Of a DNA stretch of 64,000 bases, positions 25,333-33,795 are shown piece after piece (position 1 is the first letter of the stretch; every line of letters starts with the position of its first letter). Position numbers and translations under genes: made by a program. This DNA is from Vogesella indigofera (GTDB lineage: Bacteria; Pseudomonadota; Gammaproteobacteria; Burkholderiales; Chromobacteriaceae). The DNA lies in NCBI RefSeq assembly GCF_003633895.1, contig NZ_RBID01000013.1, positions 124,001 to 188,000 of the forward strand, given 5' to 3'. The notes beneath the pieces are model-generated. The model saw nothing but the letters and a program-made list of their open reading frames with translations. It was not told the origin of the DNA and searched no databases.

Positions 25333-25543
25333 ATTAAGCCCTTTGACGGGCAAGGTCAATGCGCACGCCCCCTGCCGGCGACCCGCGCGAAATTGGACGT
25401 TGCGGAAATGCCGAGCCGGCGCCGCATTCCGCCCGCCATTCGCCGGCGATGCCGCCGACTGGCCTTGCACAACACTGGTCGAAAGCGGGGCAGATGCGGT
25501 ACGCTGTAACGCTAGGAAAACGCCCGCAGGACAGGACAAAGCC

Positions 25544-26803
25544 ATGGACATCAAACATTACATGAACGTCGTCGGCCAGGCCGCGCGCAAGGCCAGCCGC
25601 GCCATCGCCCGTGCCGACACCAACCAGAAGAACAAGGCGCTGCTGGCCATCGCCGACGCCATCGAGCGCGATCTGGAACGGCTGGTTGCGGCCAACATGG
25701 TGGATCTGGAAAACGCGCGCCAGAACGGACTGGAAGAAGCGCTGATCGACCGCCTGACGCTGTCGGAAAAAACCGTGCGCGGCATGGCCGAGGGCCTGCG
25801 CCAGATCGCGGCACTGCCGGATCCGGTCGGCGAAATGGACGACTTCACCTACCGTCCGTCCGGCATCCAGCTGGGCAAGATGCGCGTGCCGCTGGGCGTG
25901 GTCGGCATCATCTACGAGGCGCGCCCGAACGTGACCGCCGACGCCGCCGGCCTGTGCCTGAAATCCGGCAACGCGGTGATCCTGCGCGGCGGCTCGGAGG
26001 CGTTCAACAGCAACCAGGCCATCGCCGCCTGCGTGCACGAGGGCCTGCGCGTGGCCGACCTGCCGCTGCACGCGGTGCAGGTGCTGGAAACCACCGACCG
26101 CGCCGCGGTGGGCGAGCTGATCACCATGAGCGAATTCGTCGACGTGATCGTGCCGCGCGGCGGCAAGGGCCTGATCGAGCGCATCAGCCGCGAGGCGCGG
26201 GTGCCGGTGATCAAGCATCTGGACGGCAACTGCCACGTCTACATCGACGACACCGCCAATCCGGACAAGGCGTTCAACATCGCGCTGAACGCCAAGACCC
26301 ACCGCTATGGCACCTGCAACACCATGGAAACCCTGCTGGTGCACACCGCGTTTGCCGAGTTCATCCTGCCAAGGTTGGCCGCGGCGTACTGGGAAAAAGG
26401 CGTCGAGCTGCGCGGCTGCGAGCGCACCCAGGGCATCCTCGGCGACAAGGTGGTCGCCGCCACCGAGGCCGACTGGGAAACCGAATACCTGGCGCCGGTG
26501 CTGGCGATCAAGGTGGTCGGCGGCATCGACGACGCCATCGAGCACATCAACCACTACGGCAGCCACCACACCGACGCCATCGTCACCGATGACTACGGCC
26601 GCGCGCGCCGCTTCCTGCGCGAGGTGGATTCCGCCAGCGTGATGGTGAACGCCAGCACCCGCTTTGCCGATGGCTTCGAGTACGGCCTCGGCGCCGAGAT
26701 CGGCATCTCCACCGACAAGATCCACGCCCGCGGCCCGGTCGGCCTGCACGGCCTCACCAGCCAGAAGTGGATCGTGCTCGGCGACGGCCAGATCCGCCAG
26801 TAA
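25544..26803 (+). CDS. proA: Gamma-glutamyl phosphate reductase
   Basis: 419 residues. Reduces gamma-glutamyl phosphate with NADPH, the second step of proline synthesis. Motifs: [40 protein letters not shown], and the catalytic Cys in [16 protein letters not shown]. Length matches E. coli ProA (417). proB is not adjacent, as in several betaproteobacteria. The frame is open for more than 2 kb upstream but that part is antisense to prpE; the ATG at 25544 fits the family start. One repeat 12-mer lies inside the gene. Confidence 0.96.
   Translation: MDIKHYMNVVGQAARKASRAIARADTNQKNKALLAIADAIERDLERLVAANMVDLENARQNGLEEALIDRLTLSEKTVRGMAEGLRQIAALPDPVGEMDDFTYRPSGIQLGKMRVPLGVVGIIYEARPNVTADAAGLCLKSGNAVILRGGSEAFNSNQAIAACVHEGLRVADLPLHAVQVLETTDRAAVGELITMSEFVDVIVPRGGKGLIERISREARVPVIKHLDGNCHVYIDDTANPDKAFNIALNAKTHRYGTCNTMETLLVHTAFAEFILPRLAAAYWEKGVELRGCERTQGILGDKVVAATEADWETEYLAPVLAIKVVGGIDDAIEHINHYGSHHTDAIVTDDYGRARRFLREVDSASVMVNASTRFADGFEYGLGAEIGISTDKIHARGPVGLHGLTSQKWIVLGDGQIRQ
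26371..26382 (-). repeat. DUS-like 12-mer inside proA
   Basis: Exact 12-mer, read in frame as part of Pro-Arg-Leu-Ala-Ala. Confidence 0.85.
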
Positions 26804-26909
26804 GTCAGCATCAGCCTCCCCCCCGATGCGCCGCCGGCAGCCCTGCCCGCGGCGCATTGTCTTGCCCGCCAGCCGTTGCCGCGTCTGCCGCTGCCAGGTG
26901 CGCCACTGC

Positions 26910-27117
26910 TCCACAGCCGGCTGTGGATAAGCTGTGCACAATACTGGCCACAGCGCGCAATGCTGTGGCCGCTGGCGATGAGCACGCGCAAAAACCGGCC
27001 GTCACGCGCCAATAACCGCTTTGCCGACAAGCACTTGCCGACAGCGGCAGGCCGGCACAGGCGAGCGTGGCCCCTCCCCGTCACAGTGCTACAGTGAAAA
27101 CAGGGGGCTGTGGACAA
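26910..27117. promoter_or_regulatory. DnaA-box-like cluster in the proA-puuA gap
   Basis: A 16-bp perfect palindrome CCACAGCCGGCTGTGG (26910-26925) runs into TGTGGATAA (26921-26929), the exact reverse complement of the DnaA consensus TTATCCACA. TGTGCACAA follows near 26932 and TGTGGACAA at 27109-27117. The whole gene-free gap (26804-27287, 484 bases) otherwise holds only a hairpin and the AT-rich leader of the next gene. There is no AT-rich unwinding region and no dnaA or dnaN nearby, so this is not presented as an origin. Confidence 0.4.
26945..26969 (+). terminator. Hairpin after proA, possible terminator
   Basis: Perfect 9-bp stem GGCCACAGC / GCTGTGGCC with a 7-base loop, about 140 bases after the proA stop codon. 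There is no U-tract, so the terminator role is uncertain. Confidence 0.4.
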
Positions 27118-27287
27118 GCCGACAGGACAAACCCCGTTTTTGGCAGCAATGCGCAGTTTATTTCCATTTTTTGAAACAATGTCCCGCCATGCGGAACAAA
27201 ATACTTGCCCTGCATTACCGCACAGGCATAATCGTCTGGCCCGTTGGCACCGCGCTTGCGCCCCGCCATCCCGTTCAGGAGTCGTGC

Positions 27288-28640
27288 ATGTACCCAGTCG
27301 TACCCAATACCGAACAGAGCCAGTGGCTGCGCGAGCGCGGCTGTCGTGACGTGGAGCTGTGCTTTGCCGATGTCAGCGGCTTTGCCCGCGGCAAGACGCT
27401 GCCGCGCGAGGCCTTCATCAGTGGCCAGACGCTGCGTATCGCGCGCGCGGTGGCGATCCAGAGCTGCGTCGGCGAATTCCCCGACTACCGCTTCTACGGC
27501 GAGAACGACCCCGACGCCACGCTGCGCCCGGACATGGCCACGCTGCGCCCGGTGCCGTGGGCCAGCACGCCGCGTGCGCTGGTGCTGTGCGACTGTGTCG
27601 ATCTGGACGGCGCGCTGACCCCGTTCGCGCCGCGCTCGGCGCTGAAGCGGGTGCTGGCCGGCTACGCCGCGCGCGGGCTGCAGCCGGTGGTGGCACCGGA
27701 GCTGGAGTTCTACATCTTTGCGGCCAACCCTGATCCGGCGCAGCCGTTCCAGGCACCGCCGCTGCGCAGCGGCCGGCGCGAGGTTGGCTTCGACTCGTTC
27801 AGCTTCACCACCCTCAACGATCTGGAAGCGTTCTTCGATGACGTCTACCGCGGCTGCGAGCTGCTCGGCATCGCCACCGATACCTGGGTACACGAGATGG
27901 GCCCCAGCCAGTTCGAGATCAACCTCAAGCACGGCGACGCGCTGGCGCTGGCTGACCAGACCTTTTTGTTCAAGACCCTGCTCAAGGAAACCGGCAACCG
28001 CCACGGCCTGAACGTGGTGTGCATGGCCAAGCCGCTGGCCGGCCAGCCGGGCAGCTCGATGCACCTGCACCAGAGCCTGGTCGACCGCGACGGCAGCAAC
28101 GTGTTCAGCGACCGCCACGGCAATGAGAGCGCGCTGTTCCACCACTTCATCGCCGGCCTGCAGGCCCATCTGCCCAAGCTGATGCCGCTGTTCTGCCCGA
28201 GTCCCAATTCCTACCGCCGCTTCGTCAAGGGGCTGGCGGCACCGGTCAACGTGTCGTGGGGACTGGACAACCGCTCGGTCGGGCTGCGCATCCCGCAGGG
28301 CGGTCCGGAGGCACGGCGGGTGGAAAACCGCCTGCCCGGCTGCGACGCCAACCCCTACCTGTCGCTGGCGGCCAGCCTCGGCGCCGGCCTGCTCGGCATC
28401 GAGGACGGCCTGCAGCCGAGCGCACCGGCGCAGGGCAACGTGTTCAAGCAGGCGGACAGCGAGCTGCTGCCCAACACGCTGGACGCGGCGCTGGCGGCAA
28501 TGCAGGGCGCCGACAGCGTCAGCCGCCTGTTCGGCGAGGCATTCAGCCTGGCCTATGCCGCGGTGAAGGAAGTGGAGTTGCAGCATTTTCACGGCGAGAT
28601 CACGCCGTGGGAGCGCCGCTACCTGTCGCTACTGGCCTGA
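27288..28640 (+). CDS. Glutamine synthetase-family ligase, PuuA/SpuI-like
   Basis: 450 residues. It has the GS beta-grasp start (DVELCFADVSGFARGKTLPR) and catalytic-domain motifs: VVAPELEFYIF (metal Glu pair), FEINLKHGDAL, KPLAGQPGSSMHLHQSL, and NRSVGLRIPQGGPEARRVEN (the Arg-bearing substrate loop). It lacks the adenylylation loop of GlnA. This subfamily joins glutamate to putrescine or related amines. No other puu genes are adjacent, so the amine is uncertain. AGGAG precedes the ATG at 27288. It converges on the small membrane-protein gene. Confidence 0.85.
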   Translation: MYPVVPNTEQSQWLRERGCRDVELCFADVSGFARGKTLPREAFISGQTLRIARAVAIQSCVGEFPDYRFYGENDPDATLRPDMATLRPVPWASTPRALVLCDCVDLDGALTPFAPRSALKRVLAGYAARGLQPVVAPELEFYIFAANPDPAQPFQAPPLRSGRREVGFDSFSFTTLNDLEAFFDDVYRGCELLGIATDTWVHEMGPSQFEINLKHGDALALADQTFLFKTLLKETGNRHGLNVVCMAKPLAGQPGSSMHLHQSLVDRDGSNVFSDRHGNESALFHHFIAGLQAHLPKLMPLFCPSPNSYRRFVKGLAAPVNVSWGLDNRSVGLRIPQGGPEARRVENRLPGCDANPYLSLAASLGAGLLGIEDGLQPSAPAQGNVFKQADSELLPNTLDAALAAMQGADSVSRLFGEAFSLAYAAVKEVELQHFHGEITPWERRYLSLLA

Positions 28641-28656
28641 CGGCAGCGGAAAACGA

Positions 28657-28685
28657 CACAGGCCACGGCAATGCCGTGGCCTGTG
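28657..28685. terminator. Strong hairpin between convergent genes
   Basis: Perfect 13-bp stem CACAGGCCACGGC / GCCGTGGCCTGTG with a 3-base loop. Its position between convergent stop codons suits a terminator although T-runs are weak. Confidence 0.7.
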
Positions 28686-28706
28686 CTGATCAAGACGGGA
28701 TGGCGC

Positions 28707-29042
28707 TTACGCCGTAGCGGCCATTGGCGCCGCGGTGCGCTCGGCCAGCAGCGCGATGGCGTCGCTGCGCGTATGGCCCGGCATCTGCCGCTGCACTTCG
28801 ATGATCCAGAATTCGACCTTCTGCCGGTCGCCACGCGCCAGGCGCAGCAGGGCACCGTAGGCCGGCCCGGTGAGGTGGACATCGTGTTGCAGCGACTGCG
28901 TCTGCGCGTGCATCGCATAGCGCGCCGTACCGGCACGGGCGGCGGCCTTGGACCTGGCCCGCTGCTGCGCCGGCTTGACAAAGAACAACCAGTACAGGGC
29001 AGCAAACACCAATAATGCAGAGAGAGCGAACCAAGCGAACAC
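28707..29042 (-). CDS. Small membrane-anchored protein of unknown function
   Basis: 111 residues starting at a GTG with AGGAGG eight bases upstream. One N-terminal membrane helix (FALSALLVFAALYWLFFV), then a basic segment and a cytoplasmic helical domain with QKVEFWIIEVQRQMPGHTRS. No family recognised. It stands alone between convergent puuA-like and divergent usp genes. Confidence 0.65.
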   Translation of the reverse strand: MFAWFALSALLVFAALYWLFFVKPAQQRARSKAAARAGTARYAMHAQTQSLQHDVHLTGPAYGALLRLARGDRQKVEFWIIEVQRQMPGHTRSDAIALLAERTAAPMAATA

Positions 29043-29238
29043 GGCATATCCTCCTGTAATAATGACAAGATTCTAATCTGCAATCGCTGGCGAACCTATC
29101 CGTGAAAACACCTATAAATGGCATGAGGGCCGGCCTTGCCAGCACCGCCCAGTCGCCGCGCCAGCCATTCCAATGACATGACCGGCGCGTTACACTGCCG
29201 CCTGGATCCGAACTCCCTCACCCGCAAAGGAGAAGTGC

Positions 29239-29724
29239 ATGTACCAGCATCTGACGGTTGCCCTCGACGGCAGCCATAACGCCCGCCCGGCCCTGATCGA
29301 GGCGGTTCGTCTTGCCGCCGCCAGCAAGGCCCGCCTGTCCCTGGTGCATGTGGTGTCGCTGCACGATTTCGCCATCGAAAGCGTCGGCCTGCTCGACAGC
29401 GGCGCGCTGCAGGCGGAGGCTCGCGGTCGCGGCCAGGCCATCCTCGACGAGGCCGCCGACTACGCGCAGAAGATGGGGGTGACCCAGCCGGACTGCTTCC
29501 TGCTGGAGGCGCCGGAAGGCGGCAGCAGCATGACGCAGGCGCTGGTCGACTGCGCCACCCAGGTCGCCAGCGACCTGCTGGTGATCGGCACCCACGGCCA
29601 CCGTGGCTGGCGTCACCTGCTGATGGGCAGCTTTGCCGAGGAAATCATGCGCAAGACCACGCTGCCACTGCTGGTGGTGCGCAACCCGGAAGACGACGAC
29701 AACCCGCTGCCGAGCATAGGCTGA
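29239..29724 (+). CDS. Universal stress protein (UspA family)
   Basis: 161 residues. Single Usp domain with the N-terminal strand YQHLTVALDGSHNARPAL and the ATP-binding loop GTHGHRGWRHLLMGS followed by AEEIMRKTTLPLLVV. The G-2x-G-9x-G-Ser pattern puts it in the ATP-binding subgroup. AAGGAG precedes the ATG. The TGA stop abuts MITE copy D. Confidence 0.93.
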   Translation: MYQHLTVALDGSHNARPALIEAVRLAAASKARLSLVHVVSLHDFAIESVGLLDSGALQAEARGRGQAILDEAADYAQKMGVTQPDCFLLEAPEGGSSMTQALVDCATQVASDLLVIGTHGHRGWRHLLMGSFAEEIMRKTTLPLLVVRNPEDDDNPLPSIG

Positions 29725-29882
29725 GGGTTCAGTACCGGTTCACCATTGTCTGCGACGGGTCGCAACGGGGCGATCCGGCATTGAAAACGGCGGTGGCATG
29801 CGGCTTGACCGCAAGGTAAACGCCGCTTGCTCGGCCGTTTTCGGCTTGTCTCGCGTGAGTTCGCGAGAGCGTGGGCACGCGC
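29725..29882 (+). mobile_element. MITE-like palindromic element, copy D
   Basis: 158 bases fill the entire gap between the convergent usp and tlyA stop codons, with no other spacer. It shares the GCCGTTTTCGGCTTGTCTCG block, and its ends are diverged (GGGTTCAGTACCGGTTCACC ... GTGGGCACGCGC). Flanks are TGA and TCA, both stop codons of the neighbours. Confidence 0.72.
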
Positions 29883-30650
29883 TCAGGCAGAGGCGTGGCG
29901 CTGCGCGAAGATGAAGAACTCGCGGTTGCCGTCGCCGCCCTTGATCGGGCTGTCGAACCAGTCCAGCCGCTGGAAGCCCAGTTCGGCCACCAGCGCACTG
30001 ATCCTCTGCTCCACCCCGGCGTACAGCTGCGCGTCGCGCACGATGCCGCCGTGGCCCAGCCCTTCGCGGCCAACCTCGAACTGCGGCTTGACCAGGCTCA
30101 GCAGGTAGCCGCCCGGCCGGATCAGCGGCAGCGCCGACGGGTACACCAGCGCCAGCGAGATGAACGACACGTCGCACACCATCAGGTCGAACGGCGCGCC
30201 GTCATTGGCGGCCAGCAGCGCCGCGTGGTCCAGCGCGCGGGCGTTGACACCCTCGAAGGCGACGATGCGCGGATCGGCGGCCAACCTTGGCGCCAGCTGG
30301 TCATGGCCGACATCGACCCCTACCACCCGCCGCGCGCCGGCCTGCAGCAGGCAATCGGAAAAGCCGCCGGTAGACTGGCCGACATCCAGTGCCGTCCAGC
30401 CGTCGATCCGCAAACCGGCCTGCGCCAGCGCCCCGGCCATCTTCAGCCCGCCGCGCGACACGTAGCGGTCGGCCTCGTCCGGCACGATCACGAAACGGCT
30501 GTCGGCCGGCAGCTTCTGGCTGGCCTTGCCGATGTCGCGCAACTGGCCGCCGTCGTCGACACTGACCCGCCCGGCGGCAATCAGCGCCTGCGCCGCGGTG
30601 CGCGATGGCGCCAGACCCAGCTCGACCAGTAACAAATCAACACGTTGCAT
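29883..30650 (-). CDS. tlyA: TlyA-family rRNA 2'-O-methyltransferase / haemolysin-A-like
   Basis: 255 residues. An N-terminal S4 domain (MQRVDLLLVELGLAPSRTAA) is joined to an FtsJ-type SAM methyltransferase (SRGGLKMAGAL, then WTALDVGQSTGGFSDCLLQA with the SAM loop, then DVSFISL and KPQFEVGREG). The family methylates ribose in 16S and 23S rRNA. The long frame upstream of 30650 is antisense to yceH; the ATG at 30650 follows GGAG and matches the family start. One 12-mer repeat is inside the gene. Confidence 0.9.
   Translation of the reverse strand: MQRVDLLLVELGLAPSRTAAQALIAAGRVSVDDGGQLRDIGKASQKLPADSRFVIVPDEADRYVSRGGLKMAGALAQAGLRIDGWTALDVGQSTGGFSDCLLQAGARRVVGVDVGHDQLAPRLAADPRIVAFEGVNARALDHAALLAANDGAPFDLMVCDVSFISLALVYPSALPLIRPGGYLLSLVKPQFEVGREGLGHGGIVRDAQLYAGVEQRISALVAELGFQRLDWFDSPIKGGDGNREFFIFAQRHASA
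30277..30288 (+). repeat. DUS-like 12-mer inside tlyA
   Basis: Exact GCGGCCAACCTT; on the coding strand it reads as part of Pro-Arg-Leu-Ala-Ala. Confidence 0.85.
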
Positions 30651-30776
30651 CAGGCGCACTCCACAAACAGGCAATCGGGCGGCAAGGGTGCGCAATGCAC
30701 CGCGGGCTGTCAAGACTGCCGCAGTGCCACCATAAGATGCGATGATGGCCGCAGCCATGGCCACAAGGAGAACAAA

Positions 30777-31409
30777 ATGGACACCCTGACACTGGAACCG
30801 CACGCGGTACGCGTCCTCGGCGCGCTGATCGAGAAACAGGCGCTGACCCCGGACAGCTATCCGCTGACCCTCAACGCGCTGCTGGCCGCCTGCAACCAGC
30901 TGACCAGCCGCGAGCCGGTGCTGCAGCTGAGCGAGGCCGATCTCAGCGCCACGCTGGACAGCCTGCTCGCTGCCAAGCTGGTCAACGAGCGCCTGCCGGC
31001 CGGTAGCCGTGTCGCCAAGTACGAACACCGCCTCAACTACGCGTGGAACATCGACGGCGCCAGGTTGGCCGCACTGGCGCTGCTGATGCTGCGTGGCGCG
31101 CAGACCGCGGCCGAGCTGCGCACCCGTGCCGGACGCCTGTACAGCTTCGGCAGCGTCGAGGAGGTCGATACCGCGCTGAATGCGCTGGCCGACAAGTACC
31201 CGCCGCTGGTGCTGAAGCTGCCACGCCAGCCGGGCGAACGCGAGGCGCGCTGGGTGCACACCCTGCATCCGGTGGCCGTGGCCGCCGCCCCTGCGACGGC
31301 GAACGCCAGCGACGACAGTCTCGCCGAACGGGTCAGCGCGCTGGAACAGACCGTCGCCAGCCTGCTGCAACGCGTCGCCGAGCTGGAAGCCGGCGCCGGA
31401 CAGGCGTAA
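30777..31409 (+). CDS. YceH/DUF480 family protein
   Basis: 210 residues, two winged-helix repeats of the DUF480 family. The start LEPHAVRVLGALIEKQALTP is diagnostic, then SYPLTLNALLAACNQLTSRE, and the second wing LRTRAGRLYSFGSVEEVD. A C-terminal coiled coil (SLAERVSALEQTVASLLQRV) follows a low-complexity Ala linker. Function is unknown in the family. AAGGAG precedes the ATG. yfaZ follows 28 bases downstream and may be co-transcribed. Confidence 0.92.
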   Translation: MDTLTLEPHAVRVLGALIEKQALTPDSYPLTLNALLAACNQLTSREPVLQLSEADLSATLDSLLAAKLVNERLPAGSRVAKYEHRLNYAWNIDGARLAALALLMLRGAQTAAELRTRAGRLYSFGSVEEVDTALNALADKYPPLVLKLPRQPGEREARWVHTLHPVAVAAAPATANASDDSLAERVSALEQTVASLLQRVAELEAGAGQA

Positions 31410-31437
31410 CATCGCCCCCCTTTTTCCGGAGAACATC

Positions 31438-31986
31438 ATGCTGAAACCTGTCCTGCTGGCGCTGGCCGCCTGCCTGCCGCTGTCCGCCGTTGCCGGCGAC
31501 ACCACCCTCGCCCGCGGCAGTGACTACGACTTCCTCACCCGCATGCCGACCGGCCTCGGCCCCGGCATCAGCATCGACCACATCGTGGCGCGCAAGGCCA
31601 CACCGCAGGGCGACAAGCCGCAGGCCAGCGCCGTCGGCGTGCTGTTCGGCCTGCCGGTACCGGCGCTGTTGCGCCTGGACCTGGGCGGCAAGCTGGCCTA
31701 TCTGGAGTCGGATGGTTACGCCAGCGCCGCCATGGTCGGCGGCCGCCTGACCATCGACCTGCCGGCCAGCACCGAGCTGTTCGCGCAGGGCTTCTACGCG
31801 CCGTCGTCGGCCGCCAGCGGCAGTGTGAAGTCGGTCAGCGACAGCATGGTCGGCCTGCGCTGGAGCCCGCTGAAGCTGGTCGGCGTCGAGGCCGGCTACC
31901 GCGTGTTCGAAGTGAAGCGCAACGACAGCCAGCGTGACCGCAGCATCGCCGACGGCGCCTACGCCGGGGTCAGCGTCGCGTTCTGA
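31438..31986 (+). CDS. YfaZ-family outer-membrane protein
   Basis: 182 residues. A signal peptide (LKPVLLALAACLPLSAVAG) is cleaved near 20, then come alternating amphipathic beta strands, ending AYAGVSVAF with the C-terminal Phe typical of outer-membrane beta barrels. The pattern matches the YfaZ precursor family, whose role is unknown. It ends at a long palindromic hairpin. Confidence 0.8.
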   Translation: MLKPVLLALAACLPLSAVAGDTTLARGSDYDFLTRMPTGLGPGISIDHIVARKATPQGDKPQASAVGVLFGLPVPALLRLDLGGKLAYLESDGYASAAMVGGRLTIDLPASTELFAQGFYAPSSAASGSVKSVSDSMVGLRWSPLKLVGVEAGYRVFEVKRNDSQRDRSIADGAYAGVSVAF

Positions 31987-32004
31987 TCACGCAGCGCCCG
32001 ATAA

Positions 32005-32040
32005 CAAACCGGCCCGACAGCATGCTGTCGGGCCGGTTTG
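32005..32040. terminator. Perfect 36-bp palindromic hairpin after yfaZ
   Basis: CAAACCGGCCCGACAG, CATG, CTGTCGGGCCGGTTTG. It is placed 18 bases after the yfaZ stop and directly before a DUS-like 12-mer (32045-32056). A likely terminator in spite of a short T-run. Confidence 0.85.
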
Positions 32041-32044
32041 CATT

Positions 32045-32056
32045 GCGGCCAACCTT
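32045..32056 (+). repeat. DUS-like 12-mer, intergenic
   Basis: Exact GCGGCCAACCTT 4 bases after the yfaZ terminator hairpin. Confidence 0.85.
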
Positions 32057-32067
32057 GGCACTCAAAA

Positions 32068-32204
32068 CGAGTTCACGATCCGGCGCGTTCACGCGGGAAC
32101 AGGCGCCAACGACTGGGCAAGCGGTGTTTACCTGGTGGAAACCGCCATGCCGCAGCCATTTCTAATGCCGTCGCCCCTTCTCCGATCCGTGGCAGCAGAG
32201 ATGC
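32068..32204 (-). mobile_element. MITE-like palindromic element, copy E (diverged)
   Basis: About 137 bases in reverse orientation: reading the minus strand it shows TAAACACCGCTTGCCCAGTC and GGATCGTGAACTCG, matching the right half of copies B, C, D and F. It abuts the stop codon of the DUF3422 gene. The left half is degraded. Confidence 0.6.
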
Positions 32205-33488
32205 TCAGTGCAGCACGGTACGCTTCAGCCGTCGCATGCCCCACCACACCGCCAGCGCCACCAGCGGCACCGACAGCCCGGTGGCCAGCTCGGCATTGAT
32301 CGGCGCGCCCAGCGCCTTGCCGGCCTTGAACAGATAGGACAGCAGGCCGATCGCGTAGTAGGTCAGCACCCCGACCGACAGCCCTTCCACCGTCTCCTGC
32401 AGCCGCAGCTGCAGTGCGGCACGCTTGTTCATGCTCGCCAAGAGCGCACGGTTCTGCGCCTCGTGCATCACCTCCACCCGCGTGCGCAGCAAGGCGGTGC
32501 TGCGCTGCAGCCGCGCCATCAGACGCTCCTGGCGCTTGGCCGCGGTGTCGCAGGTCTCCATCGCCGGCACCAGCCGCCGCTCCATGAATTCGCGGAACGG
32601 CTGCAGCCCCGGCAGCCGGCTTTCGCGCAGTTCGGTGATGCGCCGCTCCACCAGCTTGTAGTAGGCGCGCGCGGCGGCGAAGCGGTACTGGCTCTCGGCG
32701 ATCAGCTGTTCGCCCTGCGCCGCCAGATCGGTCAGCTCGTCCAACAGCAAGGCGTCGGTATCGCTCTGCTCCGCCATACGCTGGGTGACGCTGCGCAGCT
32801 GGGTACCGAGGCGGCTCAATTCCGGTGCCTGCCGCTTCGCCTCCGGCAGCGCCAGCAGCGCCAGCAGGCGGTAGGTCTCGATCTCGAACAGGCGCTGCAG
32901 CATGCGGCCGGACTGCGACGGCCCCATGTCGCGGTCGATCACCACGTAGCGGCTGAAGCCTTCGGTCAGCCGTGCGTCCGGGTGCAGGCGCAGGTCGGTG
33001 TAGGCGACGCCGTTGTTGTCGCCGATCTCGGCGCCGATCAGGTCGTGGCCGCCGAACCAGCGCTGCGAGATCTCGCTGGCCGGCGCCTCCTGCGACGCCG
33101 GCAGCAGCACGGCGTGGATCGCCACCATCAGCTCGCCGGGCAGGCTGGCCAGCCAGTCCTTCGGCAGCCGGTCCAGCGCGGTGCGTTCGAACGGGTCGAC
33201 GCAGTCGCCGGACAAGACAAAGGTGTAGCGCACGAATTCGGTATGCAGCGCCCAGCGCACGGTGAGGTCGCCGGCGATGCCGGTATGGTGCGCGCCGCGC
33301 GGATCCGGCAGCGGCAGGCCGAGGCGGCGGAACAGCTCGATGAAGGCGGCGCGTTGCGCGGTGTCGTCGTCGTCGAACAGCAGGGTCAGCGTGGAGAGCC
33401 GCGCCGGCGACGGAATGGCGATCGGGGGACGAGCATGGGCTTCGTCATTGAGCACCCGTCGTAACGGGTGGCTGGTGAGGGTTGTCAT
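32205..33488 (-). CDS. DUF3422 family membrane-anchored protein
   Basis: 427 residues. It begins with the family motif HPLRRVLNDEAHARPP, continues through a globular domain with WFGGHDLIGAEIGDNNGVAY and RYVVIDRDMGPSQSGRMLQR, a long helical or coiled-coil part, and ends with two membrane helices (GLSVGVLTYYAIGLLSYLF and LSVPLVALAVWWGM). The layout recalls CorA-type or RMND1/Sif2-type proteins; function is unknown. The ribosome site is weak. The stop codon touches MITE copy E. Confidence 0.88.
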   Translation of the reverse strand: MTTLTSHPLRRVLNDEAHARPPIAIPSPARLSTLTLLFDDDDTAQRAAFIELFRRLGLPLPDPRGAHHTGIAGDLTVRWALHTEFVRYTFVLSGDCVDPFERTALDRLPKDWLASLPGELMVAIHAVLLPASQEAPASEISQRWFGGHDLIGAEIGDNNGVAYTDLRLHPDARLTEGFSRYVVIDRDMGPSQSGRMLQRLFEIETYRLLALLALPEAKRQAPELSRLGTQLRSVTQRMAEQSDTDALLLDELTDLAAQGEQLIAESQYRFAAARAYYKLVERRITELRESRLPGLQPFREFMERRLVPAMETCDTAAKRQERLMARLQRSTALLRTRVEVMHEAQNRALLASMNKRAALQLRLQETVEGLSVGVLTYYAIGLLSYLFKAGKALGAPINAELATGLSVPLVALAVWWGMRRLKRTVLH

Positions 33489-33643
33489 GATCTAGGCAGT
33501 GTCCAGTTGACGATGCTCTGTCGGCATCTGCACCGCAGCATAAACGGCGGCACCGGCCACCGCCAGCCCGCCAGCCGTGGCGGCACGGCAATCGCTCAGG
33601 AATACCACACCCGCTGGTACATTCTGCGCCCGGCACGCCGTCA

Positions 33644-33795
33644 GAACCTGTTCACGATCTGCTGCGACTTCATCTCAAATGGGGCGATGCCGCGTTAAAA
33701 ACGCCTTCGGAAGGCTTGTTCATCTCTGGATAAACGCCGCTTCCCAGCCGTTTTCGCCTCGTCCCGCGTGAGCGCGCGAGATCGTGGACAGGTTC
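33644..33795 (+). mobile_element. MITE-like palindromic element, copy F
   Basis: 152 bases with ends GAACCTGTTCACGATC ... GATCGTGGACAGGTTC and exact TCA duplications (33641-33643 and 33796-33798). The right-hand TCA is the stop codon of the DciA-like gene. It is the best preserved copy in this orientation. With the spacer before it, the 33489-33795 gap holds no gene. Confidence 0.82.

Noticed and set aside
23246-25543. N-terminal extension of proA of more than 760 codons
   Set aside because: It runs antisense through prpE; ProA homology and length begin at the ATG at 25544.
26910-27117. Replication origin
   Set aside because: DnaA-like boxes are present, but there is no dnaA/dnaN/gidA neighbourhood and no AT-rich unwinding element.
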